Part shown: one piece after another, positions 43,456-54,323 of the stretch
How the letters are laid out: each line of letters starts with the position of its first letter
Numbering within the stretch: the stretch's first letter is position 1
Assembly: GCA_019828595.1 (NCBI GenBank)
Contig: JAHQRK010000015.1
Location: forward strand, 930,001-994,000
Source: Aphanomyces cochlioides
Taxonomy: Eukaryota; Oomycota; Saprolegniomycetes; Saprolegniales; Verrucalvaceae
Length of the DNA: 64,000 nucleotides
Direction of reading: 5' to 3'
Position numbers and translations under genes: made by a program
The notes under the pieces: generated by a model
What the model was told of the DNA's origin: nothing
Database searches by the model: none
What the model saw: the letters and a program-made list of their open reading frames with translations, nothing else

Positions 43456-44807
43456 GTGACGTATTTTTAGCCAGGTATCATCCACGATACTCTCTGCATT
43501 ATGTGCTGTCAATGTAAATTGTTTCAACTCTTATTGCGTCTTTGTTAACTAAATCAAGTGCATTCAACTCAAAGAGGCTAGGAAGGATGTGATTGCCCTG
43601 GGGCTTGAGCTTGCCAGAGAACAAAGTTTATTCATATTTGGAGACGCAGAGGGTTGTCAGTGCTGGGGGGGATGTAAGAATCGAGGAAACTTGTCAGAGG
43701 TTGACATCCCCATTTGCCCAGACCTTTGACTATGTGACGTCATTCAAGAGTTGAAACTTTCCCACAGGAATCCAGACAGGTAATCATAGATCCAACATGG
43801 ATGTGGCTATGGTATTTCCCCTTCTGCGCTTCCCCCTGGAACCCATTACAGCTTCAACGTCGTGAATGGTTGAGGCTTGTCTTGATGCGTCTTCCTGTTG
43901 ACAGATCAAAATAGACGTGCTTCGTCTATTAGCCTGTCTGCTTCCAAGCTTACACCAAGCTGTAAAATGGGGTAATGGCTTAGGGGGGGAGAGAGATGGG
44001 GCCATGGGGGGATTGGCTCGCACAAGATCAAGATCCTCAATGATATGTCTCCCTCGGAGTAGTTTGTGCCTTAGTATTTCGTCTTACAATACCATGCGAA
44101 AGAGCGACTCCCCTGATGATCTTACACTTGTGAATCGACGGGGGGAAGAAAAACCCGCTACCCTTGTTCGTCTTGTGGTTGTCTCGTTCACATGATTTGT
44201 AGAAACACCGCGAAATATGGATTTCAGCAATTGGAAACTTGGTAAACTGTCTTTGGAGTCAACGTGCCCCCTCTTGAACACATCACATTCACGATTTGAT
44301 TCATCTCTTGTTGCACCGGACCTCGTCTCGTGCAAAAGACCCATCGCATCAGGCTCAACTTATGGCTGATGAGTTATCTCTACCTGAGTTTATGATTCCA
44401 TTCGCCTTTTGTCAGATTGAGTTTTGTACTGTGTGGAGTATTTCATATTGGTGACGTTAAAGCTAATAGGCCCAGCAACTTTATGTCGGGGGCTACCGCG
44501 ATCTGCAGAGTTAGCGCCAAATCGTACACTAATGCCATTCATACAGCAGTAAAAAGATCCACAACGAAGTTCGAAAGCACACGAAGCCAATTCTGGCTCG
44601 GAAGATTGTCTAAGCGCATTAACCTGGCATACTTTTGATAATTCATAACCTGTATAATATAATATATTGTATTAATTTATATATTCATTACAGTTTATCC
44701 GGACAATATCCGTACGTCCGGCCACAGAGGATACGGTTATGTTATCCGAACACATACGGCCAACATTGACAGTTTCGACTGCTAGCGACACAAACCAAAT
44801 CACCGGT
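43456..44807. other. Gene-free spacer
   Basis: I see no gene. The part near 44690-44760 has three TCCGG words close to the start of the nucleoredoxin-like gene. Confidence 0.4.
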
Positions 44808-46363
44808 ATGGATGCTCAAGAGCCCTTCGCAACGCTGTTAGGCCCCACGCTCTTGCAGAAGGCCCCACGCTCTTGCAGAAGGCGCCTCTGCTTGCTGGCG
44901 TGCCGCCTCTAGTCCCGCCAGAACAAACCTACCGATGGCCATCTGTTTCTTGCAGTCGATGCTGTCAAAAGATCATCGGCCCACGCTTTTCGTGCCAAGA
45001 GGACAAGATTGATTTGTGCCTGGCGTGCATTGAGTACGCCGTTGAGGTTCACCCTGAGCATATCCTCGAATCCATGCCAATTCCCGACCATATCCACCGA
45101 GCTCCTGCTGTCCAAGTGGCGACGACCGACGTGCTCACGGACAAATACGTGCTTTTGTACTTTTGCTACGACGACCACAACGCTTGCGAGTTCATTACCG
45201 ACATGTTCCTCCCATACAATGAAAAGATGCAAAAGAAGGGCGCAAACTTTGAAATCGTCCTAATCAGCTCCGACGAAGACGAAGACTGGTTCAACGAACA
45301 CTATGCCACGTTGCCGTGGCTGGCTTTGCCATACGCTGAGCGCGACACGTTCCAAAGTCTCGTCGAAAGATTTCAAGTCAACGACATGCCGACTGCGATT
45401 CTGCTCGACCCTCAAGGCCAAATTGTACTCGAGCAAGCGGCGCTACATATCCGTGCAGATCCTGAGGGTTTATTCTTTCCATATCACAAGCGATCGCTGC
45501 GTGAAATTCTCGGCAATGAGTTTATATATCGCGATGGAACAATCGTCGATGGCTCTGTCTTCCACGGCAAGTACCTCGGGCTTTTCTTTGGCGCGTCGTG
45601 GTACGGGACGAATGGACGATTGGATGCTTGACCTGTGATCGAGCACGCTGTCGAAACCGCGCGAACTCAAGGCCACGAGATCGAAATTCTCTTTTGCTCG
45701 GAAGAATTCGACCACGACGAACTGATGCTGTACTTTCAAACCATGCCATGGCTCATGCATCCAGCCGACATTGCGCTCTATTGCAGCCTCGAGCTCGATG
45801 ACTTTTTCTCCCCTGACAAACCATTTACGTCACAATTTGATCTCAAGAAGTTTGTCCTGTTGGATCGCGATCTCCAAGTCGTCAACCGCAACGCATACGC
45901 TTCCATTGTTGCCAATGTCGAGGCCTTTCCATGGCGCCCAGTTCCAGTTGCTGACATCAGCGACGGAATCGACGCCAATGGCAATAGCTTGCATCAAGCC
46001 CCAAGTTTGATCGTGTACTGCCATACCATGGAGAGCCAAGATGATGTAGCCACGGTCGAATCATCTCTGACGATGCTGGCGGGAGAGTTTTCAGACTTGG
46101 CGTTCTTCACGAGTAAATATGTTGGCGAGAAAGATTACACAGACCTTCCACATGACTTTCTGGGTCGCGTGTGGAAAAAGACAAAGCACGTCCGACAGAT
46201 GGAAGACGGACCGCCATTTGCTCTCCTGCTCGATATATCCAAGGGCGAATGCTATGTCCACCAAGACGACATGAACGAGGAGGCACTTCGTGACCTTGTG
46301 CTACAATTCAAGGCGAATGCATTGTCAATGATCCCATTTAACAGCGACCATTTGGCCAAGTAA
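44808..46363 (+). pseudogene. Nucleoredoxin-like protein, broken at two places
   Basis: The ATG at 44808 starts DAQEPFATLLGPTLLQK, typical of the nucleoredoxin N-terminus. A 20-bp tandem copy (44841-44860 and 44861-44880) then shifts the frame. Downstream, one frame runs to 46363 except for a TGA at 45629-45631; the paralogue at 50300 has Arg (CGC) there. A ZZ-type zinc finger (CSRCCQKIIGPRFSC, then LCLACIEY) precedes thioredoxin-like modules. The first module has CYDDHNAC where WCPPC is expected and the second SWYGTNGR, so redox cysteines are gone; the motifs LPWLALPYAERDT and LLDPQGQIV are kept. A third module ends at 46363. Even if repaired it would not be a standard oxidoreductase. Confidence 0.85.
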
Positions 46364-47341
46364 TACAATATGTCGTCGCATGGTTCCCAGCTGCTCCTCT
46401 TTCCGCTCTCCATCGCGACTGGTACTTATAGCAGCTCGCATTAGTAGTGAGCATTCCTGGGCATACTGTCTGCATCGTGGAAAGTTTGCCCTTCAGAAGA
46501 AGCAGGTTTCACTCTGATGGAAACGCCGGGGAGGCTCGACTCCACCTTGAATGGATTGAAGACTCCTGGGGGGGCTCAACGACCCAACAACCATCTCGAC
46601 AAGCTTGCTTGTAGTCACTGACCAGCTGAGGATGCATCAATGAGCTCTTGGCGTTGAAAAAACTCAGGGGGCTCCATACTTGTCAATTTACCTTTGTGGA
46701 ATTAGGATACCTCTTTGAATTCATGTTTTCAAGATGCAATTATGTATGTATTTATACAGTGTACTAATTGTAAAAGACAAAATTGCTACGTTTAACGTTA
46801 TTAATCACATTATATTGTCATTTTTTGTCAATTTTGTGACTTTTTCCCGACAGCATAAAAATTTCGATCCGGAACAAATATATTTCAACCAATAGCATAG
46901 GGGAGAGTTAACAGCTGATCATCCATTATCCATCACCGCACATGAGTCAGAAGTCGACTCCAACGCAAGCCCTAAGCCAAGGAAGTCTCCGTTCGTCGCC
47001 TTATCCCGCACGGCGTCGCTCTCCACGCTTTGAGCACACAGCAAGCAGTGGTAAGCCAATCAGCTTTAGAATTGCTCCATCAAAGAGTTGAATCTAGACC
47101 AACTCAACCAGGTTGAAACGTCATCGCTCAACCCACACCCATCAAATCAAACACATGACTCGCTCTTCCAGTTCACAGCGGATTGTAGATTGAAGAAAAC
47201 AACTGGACAACGTCTCGACAGTGGAGACAAACTAGGTTTGCACTTGATAACACTCAATGATTGGGACGCCGCTTGTGGGAAATTTGACTGCCATCACTAC
47301 AGCCGCTTGCCACGTATTCAGGCGACCCGCCTGCGTGGAAT
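46364..47341. other. AT-rich spacer, probable left part of a DNA transposon
   Basis: No gene is recognised. 46740-46900 is very AT-rich. The left end of the two-gene element that follows should lie here, but I could not find matching inverted ends. Confidence 0.4.
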
Positions 47342-48056
47342 ATGAGTACTGAATTGCCAACGATTGAACAATTCAACAAATACATCGCGCTACGAATTGA
47401 GACGTCTGGTGGTGCGAGAAATCTACCAATATGGCAAACAATTCATGATGCACATAAAGCTTTGGCCAAATTGCGGGGGAGAACAATTACAATTTCTGCG
47501 CACAAATGGGGTAACGAAATATCGACTGGAGCACAGTTCATTGCCTTTAGCAAAGCTTGTATTGAACCATCCAACGTGGATCGTGCTGGCGCTGCTTCTG
47601 AAGCTGAGCACAAGGAAATCCTTTCACAATTAAAATCAGAGTGGAGCAGTCTCACTGCACCAGAATTGGCTTGGCGAATTTGGGCAAATGAAATTTGCCT
47701 CTTACCTGAAGGCCAGCGTGCACGTGCGATATCGAAGGGCCCAATGTCAAGTATTATTTCAAATTTAGCACGACGTCGTCCAGCGCCCAAGAACACATAT
47801 CGCGACTGAAAAGGAATTGCCGACTGGCACTAGATCTCGTCAATGGCGCAATATACCAATTCGATGCGTACGCACTGACATTAGTCGACAGCGAGAAATA
47901 TTAGATTCTCGATTGGATGGCTTTGAAGCCATGTTGCGCTCGAAGAAAGAAATCATTCTTTCGTATGCCGATGACCTTGATCCACGACCTGATGACATGG
48001 CCGTTTTGCGCGTTCTTGGGGCTATTCCAAGCCAAGAAGACGAGGATCATTTCTGA
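47342..48056 (+). pseudogene. Accessory protein of a DD34E element, unknown function, one frameshift
   Basis: The ATG at 47342 begins STELPTIEQFNKYIALRIET and the frame runs to a TGA at 47807. A one-base shift near 47795-47805 joins it to a second frame (ELPTGTRSRQWRN, then DSRLDGFEAMLRSKKEIIL) that ends in an acidic tail at 48056. I do not recognise the family. It lies convergent to the transposase at 48100-49303, which suggests both belong to one element. Confidence 0.5.
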
Positions 48057-48099
48057 GCTTTAACTTTAATTTAGACTAAGCAACTATGCACTTGATGGA

Positions 48100-49303
48100 C
48101 TATTCTGCTTCCTCATCGTCCCCATCTCGTTCAGTAAATTCAAGAAGGTCTTGTACGTTTTGTTCATCGTTCGGGCCAATTGCTACAGTGTTGCTGGACA
48201 TAGCGCGAGACGGATCAAACACACCATCTCTATTGTAGCCACAATGCTCAAATATACGCTTCATGTTGAAACCGTCAAATTCAAAAAGCATCGTCAAGAC
48301 AAACACCTCCAAGGGCACGCGCGAGTTTTCCAACATTATCCACTATCTTCGTTCAATTGGCATTGTTCCTCAGGCTGCATTTTCTTCTTGACAATGCCAA
48401 AGAGATATTCGATGGGATTCAAAAATGGACAGTAAGCAGGTAGAAACTGAGGAACAATGCCAATTGAACGAAGATAGTGGATAATGTTGGCGTGGCAGTG
48501 TATTTTAGCCCCATCGAGGATCCATATCGATCCGCGGCCGGGGTAAGCACGCACAGACTTTCTTAAGTGAGCATGAATGCGGCAGCACTCGATAAATTTC
48601 GTCCGATTAAAAGTTCCTTCAGTATGAATAACTTCAGCAATGCCATCAATATTGATCCAACAAAGCACAGACACTCGAGGCTTTCGAGTAAATTCGCCTC
48701 GAAAGGTGAGCTTCTTTCCTTTTAAGCAATACCCTCGTGTGCGCAACATTCCACGATTATCAAAGCTAGCCTCGTCTAAAAATTGAATGTTCAGTTGACT
48801 CCAAGCTACCATTTGCATTTCTCGAGAGAAACGGATGATATCGCTCACTTTGATATTGATAGCGCGACGCTCAAGCACCTTACGTGTGTAGCCGTGAGCA
48901 CATAGAATTTCCCAAATTGTGGGAACTGAGATTATTATACCATACTTCTGCTGGAAGGCGGACTTTGCTTCGTCCAAGAAGGAGAGTGGGTGTTTCTCAT
49001 AGTAGTCAACGACCCAGAGTTTTTGGACTTCTGTGAATTTGCCTGGGCGTGTTGTCTGTCTTCGTTGATATGTGCCATCGGCTTCATATCGTTGAATCCA
49101 ATTGTCATGGTATTGACATGCTTCCTGTAGAGAGTGGCTAGTTGCTGTTTCGACACTCCCAGGAAGTAATAGCCATATAGTGCGTGCATGACAGTATTGA
49201 CGGAGGCATGGCGCTTTTCAACATCGCGCAAAATCATCAACATGCTGCTCGAATGAAGAACAAAGGATTTTGATACGACTCCTTGTTTTATGAATACTCG
49301 CAT
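48100..49303 (-). pseudogene. DD34E (DDE_3) transposase damaged by an inverted duplication
   Basis: The N-terminal part (about 49303-48960) has a helix-turn-helix, ALYGYYFLGVSKQQLATLYR, and a frameshift at about 49100. The catalytic frame 48977-48336 shows D in IQFLDEASFDNRG, D in WILDGAKIHCH and E in FLNPIEYLFG, with 34 residues between the last two. After KKKMQP the frame runs into an inverted copy of its own sequence (48330-48373 against 48447-48490) and stops. The displaced C-terminal part (ENSRVPLEVFVLTMLFEFDG) continues in another frame to 48100. Confidence 0.85.
48330..48490. repeat. Perfect 44-bp inverted repeat with a 73-bp spacer
   Basis: 48330-48373 is the exact reverse complement of 48447-48490. 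The right arm is the native transposase sequence (coding NIIHYLRSIGIVPQ on the minus strand); the left arm is the added copy. Confidence 0.92.
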
Positions 49304-49733
49304 CCTATTGGCTGTTCCGACTTGGGGGTCATGACGTCATCGATGACGTCACAAAATACTGTGATTTGATTGGCGTTCCGACTTTTGACCGATATTTTTT
49401 CCGACCGATTGGCGTTGCCTTTCACAATTTCGAGTCAGAATCGCAATACACATCTATTACTACAGTATATAGATTATAGCATCATTCGGCAGCATACACT
49501 CGATTGCTCATAAGTCGCGATAAATGAGACTGTATGATTCGTTTATTTCGCCCTTGTACTGCCTGATAAGTGGTCTTCCTTGTCGTAGCTTCAGACTTTC
49601 TTTTCCTGCTACCATGTTTACAGGGGCGAGAGTGCCTAAATTGTACTCTTATAACTTTTAACTTCAGTTATTAGAGGTATATAATTTTTACAGTATACAA
49701 CCCGACGACACAATTGGAACGTAAGAAATCACA
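49304..49733. other. Spacer
   Basis: No gene is seen. It includes TGACGTCATCGATGACGTCA at 49333-49352, a perfect palindrome of two CRE-like TGACGTCA words, and repeated GGCGTTCCGAC-like words that may belong to the transposon end. Confidence 0.4.
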
Positions 49734-49832
49734 ATGATGGATGGAGACGCCATGTTTCCAGCGCTGCTTGGCCGCATAAGAAATCACAATGATGGATGGA
49801 GACGCCATGTTTCCAGCGCTGCTTGGCCGCAT
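49723..49832 (+). repeat. Tandem 55-bp duplication at the start of a nucleoredoxin-like gene
   Basis: Two identical 55-bp units (49723-49777 and 49778-49832) begin AAGAAATCACAATGATGG and end GGCCGCAT. Each contains the candidate start ATG of the following gene. Confidence 0.92.
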
Positions 49833-50801
49833 CCTCTTCCAAAAGATCACAATGCATGCAGATGCATCGCATGTGATCTCGCCAAAGTCATCTCGCAGAT
49901 GGAGCTCCATAGAGTGCTTTAGATGCAGCATCATGCCAAGACGACGGGTTTGATCTATGCAAAGAAGACCAAGAGAGTTTCAACGAGCACTATGCCAAAA
50001 TGCCATGGCTCGCCATACCATACCCTGAGCGAGACACATTCCGAACGCTGCTGGAAACTTTTGAAGTCGGCGACGTACCCCTTGCAATTCTACTCGATCC
50101 GCAAGGCCAAGTTGTTGAAAAGGAGGCGATCTTCAGCATCATGGCAGACCAGGACGGTCTTTTCTTTCCATATCCCAAGAGACCGCTGCGTGAAATCCTC
50201 GGCAATGCGTTAATCAATCGCGATGGAACAGTCGTCGATGGCTCGATCTTCCACGACAAACACCTTCGACTCTGGTACAAGACAAATGGTCGACTGGATG
50301 CTCGCCCCGTGATTGAACAAGTCGTGCGAGCTCAGGGCCACGAGATTGAGATCCTCTTTTGCTCGGAAGAAGTTGATTGTGCCAAAGTGCTGCCGTACTT
50401 TCAAACCATGCTATCGCTCATGCATCCAGTCGAGATCGCATTACAGCCTCGAGCTCTTCAATTACTTCACGCCCGAGAAAACCATCACGGACTTTGACCT
50501 CAAGACGTTTATCTTGTTGGGTCGAGATCTCCAAGTCGTCAACGCCAGTTCGTATGCTTCCATGCTTGCCAACATCGACGCGTTTTTGCATGAATTATTG
50601 GGTCAAGTATGGGAAGTCACAGAGCAAGTCCAACGGATGGAAGATGGTCCACCGTTTGCACTGCTGCTCAATGTGGCCACGGACGAATGCTACGTTCATG
50701 AAGGCGACATAAGCAAGGACGCACTTCGACACGTCGTGCTACTATTCAAGGCAAATGCGTTACCGATGATTCCATTCAACAGCGACCATTTGGTTGCGTA
50801 A
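49734..50801 (+). pseudogene. Nucleoredoxin-like protein, second broken copy
   Basis: The candidate N-terminus DGDAMFPALLGRILFQK resembles the paralogue at 44808. The zinc-finger region and the first half of the first thioredoxin-like module are missing or scrambled (49830-49985). The frame then reads HYAKMPWLAIPYPERDTFRT, LLDPQGQVVEKEA and RLDARPVIEQVV. A shift at about 50440-50460 leads to the last frame (ITDFDLKTFILLGRDLQVV), which skips part of the third module and ends at 50801 with the shared tail PMIPFNSDHL. It is dead by several lesions. Confidence 0.85.
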
Positions 50802-53260
50802 TACTCACCGGTTGTCCTTGATTTCGAGCAGTCCACACGAAAACTTTGGTTGTTTCTTCACGTGATTGCCTTTAAAGTCCCCGCAAATTCCAAAAATCAA
50901 CACCAGTGAACTCGCAAAGGGTTTCACCCTTGGTGATATTGGAACCAGCCACGCTTTTCGCCCCATGACCCACGGCGAGATGCTGGAGAATAATAGCTGA
51001 GGCTCATTCGATCAAATGGGGGGAATTTGGTTGCTGCGTCAGCTTTCACAAGCTTGGGGCGATGCCTCAAGTGAGAAGAATGGAATGTTAGCTTGACGAG
51101 ACTTGTGTAGCTGCTGGAAATGCCGACCTTGACGAGTTTCATGGCTTTCCGTCGTCGCTAGTTGACGCCGATTTTCAGTTATCGATGTGAATATGCTCTG
51201 AGAGTAATTCTGGCATTGATCTTTGTTCAGTCGGTGAGTACAGACGCCACCAGCAGCAGTTACATGGGCTTGAAGATATTCCAGCACTCATGGAGGTGAA
51301 GCTCTTGGTGATTTCATCTCCATTCAAGCCTCCAACGCTGGAGCAGTTGAAATTCATTGAGGGATTCAAGGTACTGTAGCGTAGCTTGCCATGATGGGCT
51401 ACCGTAGTGAAGTGCGACAAGGCTTGACACCCATGTCACCTCGTGGTGATTTGATTCCATCACAATCTTCATGGCCACAATGCAAACACGGCGCGCATGG
51501 ATCTCATCAAAGCCGCAATGTCTTGAGCCAATTTCCACAAAGTTCTTTGACGAGCCAGCGCAAGTTGACTATGACGTTCGTGGAAAACGACCATCCATCT
51601 CTTGCTACTGGATAACTCTTTTTGGAATTTCAACTTGCAGAGCATCTTGGCTTCACTTGACTTTTCGTCCATGCACTGGCTATGGCAAAGTCGTCGTCGA
51701 TGTCGACTTCTCGAGTCAGGACTGTAGATGGCGGCCATGTTTATGTTGGCGACGCGCACAGCCAGTCGTTCGTCGTCACCATGGTGGTTTGGATGAATTG
51801 TAGCTTGTGGTGTCGGAGCTCTCTCATCTTTTGTACTGTACAAACCGCGTGGCGTCATTGACCGCAGTCAGTTCCCCACGGATGTCTGACGGGGGTTTGT
51901 CTCGGCACAGTGTACGAAAAGGAAGGATATTTCACCCTCGAAAACTTTGGCGGTAGGAAGATACCGTCAATCTCTCACCTGAGAAATTCCATTAGCCGAG
52001 ACAACCAACTACCTTAGCCCTTATGCCCTAACCTACAGTACGCTGGAGAAGGCTGTCCTTGGGAGCTCGCCGACGCTTCAGAATCGAGTGATGTGATGTG
52101 TGTGGCGCAGCGTGCGGCAGGAAATGCGCTTGGCGTCGCTGAGAAAAGCGCGACAGAGGAATTCTAGCCCTACGATTTGTGGCATGGGTTGGAAGATGTC
52201 ATATGATAGCTGCGCCGTGTGTCGAGAATATTTGCACCCGCATCTACAGCTGTCTTCTGAATCAAGCCGTAGGCTGCCGAGTTGCCGTCCTTCCTAGGAG
52301 GACGTGGCGTCGAAATGACTACAATGTTAACCTTAACTGCAGGCGATCCCTGAGTTCAGAGGAAAAAGCCCACGATACTTGAAAGAATGGGAAAATAAAC
52401 TCGCTTGGAGTTTGGCGTTGCTTGGTGGATCACTTTAGCGTGGTTGAGACAAATGGCTCAAGGATCTTCTTGAGATCTTTAGCAGCTTGGAACAAAGCCA
52501 CATGGAGCTCTCTGTAGCGTCCAAGTAGATTACCACATGCCCTCTTATGAACCGCAAGTTATCGTCGCCGAAAGACACAACTCAGGCCCAAGACTGGAGA
52601 CTGAAAGGTTCATCCAACAGCGAATTTGCCACTCTTCGTATCCTCAATTCCATGAGAACAGTCAGAAGCATCTTTCGCATGGAAAAGCTCAGTTTCTTCT
52701 TGACACTCCACGGCAAGGCCTTGACTTTGGCTGCAAATTGTCATGCCGCATCTGAGCAATATTGTTGAGCCAAATGGCCCAAGGATCTTCCCAAGATCTT
52801 TTAGCCCAAGGCCACATGGCGCTCTCTGCTGCGTACAATCTGGTTTGTTCATGTCCCTGTATGCCCCACGCCGTCTGCGACCTCTTGACCACGAAAAAGA
52901 TTCATCGACAAAGTCGTGGACGACAGAACGACAATGTTGTCCTCAGTCGTAGTGGACTCGTTGTCAATGACATAGTTGTCGAGTGGAATTCCTCCATCTG
53001 GGAATATCTCAATCGAGCTACATGGAGCATCTACAGTACGCCAAAGTGTCTTCCACGTCGTCCTCATGTTCTTTCCCCCCGCATCCTTGTCGTCACTTCG
53101 TTCGACAGTGTCGCAGGTTTACAAACTTCCATATTAAATATTTGGTCAAAATATCCGATTGTACTGTATGTCAAACGTATACAAATTTTCAGATTAAAAT
53201 GTTGGTCAAAATAGTCCGCTTGTTTTAACCAAGACGACAAGACAATGCGATCGCCATATC
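50802..53260. other. Gene-free spacer with a worn local repeat
   Basis: No gene is supported. A segment near 52450-52520 resembles 52765-52835 (both have CAAGGATCTTC, AAGATCTTT or GAGATCTTT, then GCCACATGG and GCTCTCTG). Confidence 0.4.
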
Positions 53261-53261
53261 G

Positions 53262-53281
53262 TGTCATTCTCCAATTTGCCT
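53262..53281 (+). promoter_or_regulatory. Oomycete initiator plus flanking promoter region
   Basis: TGTCATTCTCCAATTTGCCT matches the oomycete Inr/FPR pattern (TCATTCT, then CAATTTG). It lies about 35 nt before the ATG of the aquaporin at 53303, the same layout as at 42506. Confidence 0.8.
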
Positions 53282-53302
53282 TCCGAGCCACAAGCGACGA
53301 GC

Positions 53303-54238
53303 ATGATCCAGGATTACAAGTCGATTGAAGCGCAATCTATCGATGCGACGACGGGCCAAGTTGTCTACCCTTGGTACCGCATCCGTGAGCATTTCCTCCG
53401 CGAAGCCTTGGCTGAAGGCGCTGGCATGTTCATCACGATGGCCTTCCTCAACGGTGTGATCCACCAAGTGTCGCTCGGTGGCGGCACCCACGGCGACTTT
53501 TTCAACATCAATCTTGGTGTTGGTCTTGCCTTCATGATGGGCATCCATGCCTGCGGTGGTGTCTCTGGCGCCCACTTGAACCCTGCCGTCACGATCGCTC
53601 TTGCCATCTTCGGCCGCTTCCCATGGAAACGCGTGCCTCTCTACATTGGTGCTCAATTGGTCGGTGCTTTCCTCGCCGCTGCCACCGTCTACGTCATGTA
53701 TGAACCTGCCTTGAACGATTTCGACCCCAACCGCACCATCAAGTCGGCTGGTTTGTACGCCACGTACCCCATTGACCTGTACGCCAAGAGCCTCGCCAGC
53801 GCTTTCTTGGTCGAAATGTTCGGCACGGCCTTGCTCGTCTTTGGTGTCTTCAGCGTTGACGACCCGACCAACATGCCCACCAACCAATTCCTCAAGCCAT
53901 TGACGATTGCCTTCCTCCTCGTCATGATCGGTATGAGCTTTGGTATGCCCACCGGCTACGCTTTGAACCCTGCTCGCGACTTGGGTCCTCGTCTCTTCAC
54001 GGCCATCGCCGGCTGGGGTATCAATGTCTTCACGGCTTCCAACTACTACTTCTTGGTGCCCATCTTCGCCCCCATTGTTGGCGCTATCTTGGGTGGCGGT
54101 GCGTACATCGCCACGATCTCAAACCACCACGACCGTCAAGATGAATTGCGCGCTCTCAAGGAAACGTCCGCTGGAACTTACGTTCCCATCCCATCCAACC
54201 CTGTGGAAGACGGCGATCGCTCGACCACTGCGGCTTAA
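53303..54238 (+). CDS. Aquaglyceroporin (MIP family), intact
   Basis: 311 residues from the ATG at 53303 to the TAA at 54236; there is no intron. Both motifs are canonical: SGAHLNPAVTIALAIFGRF and GYALNPARDLGPRLF. Compared with the gene at 42547 it has a longer loop between helices 1 and 2 (HQVSLGGGTHGDFFNINLG), a LYAKSLAS insertion before helix 4 and a longer C-terminus rich in Thr and Pro (SAGTYVPIPSNPVEDGDRST). The Asp after the filter Arg suggests glycerol or polyol transport. It is convergent with COG6, 85 bp apart. High GC at third positions agrees with good expression. Confidence 0.95.
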   Translation: MIQDYKSIEAQSIDATTGQVVYPWYRIREHFLREALAEGAGMFITMAFLNGVIHQVSLGGGTHGDFFNINLGVGLAFMMGIHACGGVSGAHLNPAVTIALAIFGRFPWKRVPLYIGAQLVGAFLAAATVYVMYEPALNDFDPNRTIKSAGLYATYPIDLYAKSLASAFLVEMFGTALLVFGVFSVDDPTNMPTNQFLKPLTIAFLLVMIGMSFGMPTGYALNPARDLGPRLFTAIAGWGINVFTASNYYFLVPIFAPIVGAILGGGAYIATISNHHDRQDELRALKETSAGTYVPIPSNPVEDGDRSTTAA

Positions 54239-54323
54239 GTAATTGTGAATAGACTTATCTCTCTCGTATCTCTCGGCGAGCTTTCCATAAGGGAAGGAGG
54301 ACAACAGGGAGGGGATTATGGGA

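Noticed and set aside
42508..43527. Long minus-strand frame (339 codons) opposite the aquaporin at 42547
   Set aside because: It is a shadow of a high-GC3 gene: charged, repetitive and without family resemblance, while the plus strand encodes a complete channel.
45629..45631. In-frame TGA in the nucleoredoxin-like gene as a selenocysteine codon
   Set aside because: The paralogue at 50300 has Arg at the same place, it is not a redox position, and the gene carries a separate frameshifting 20-bp duplication. A nonsense mutation explains it better.
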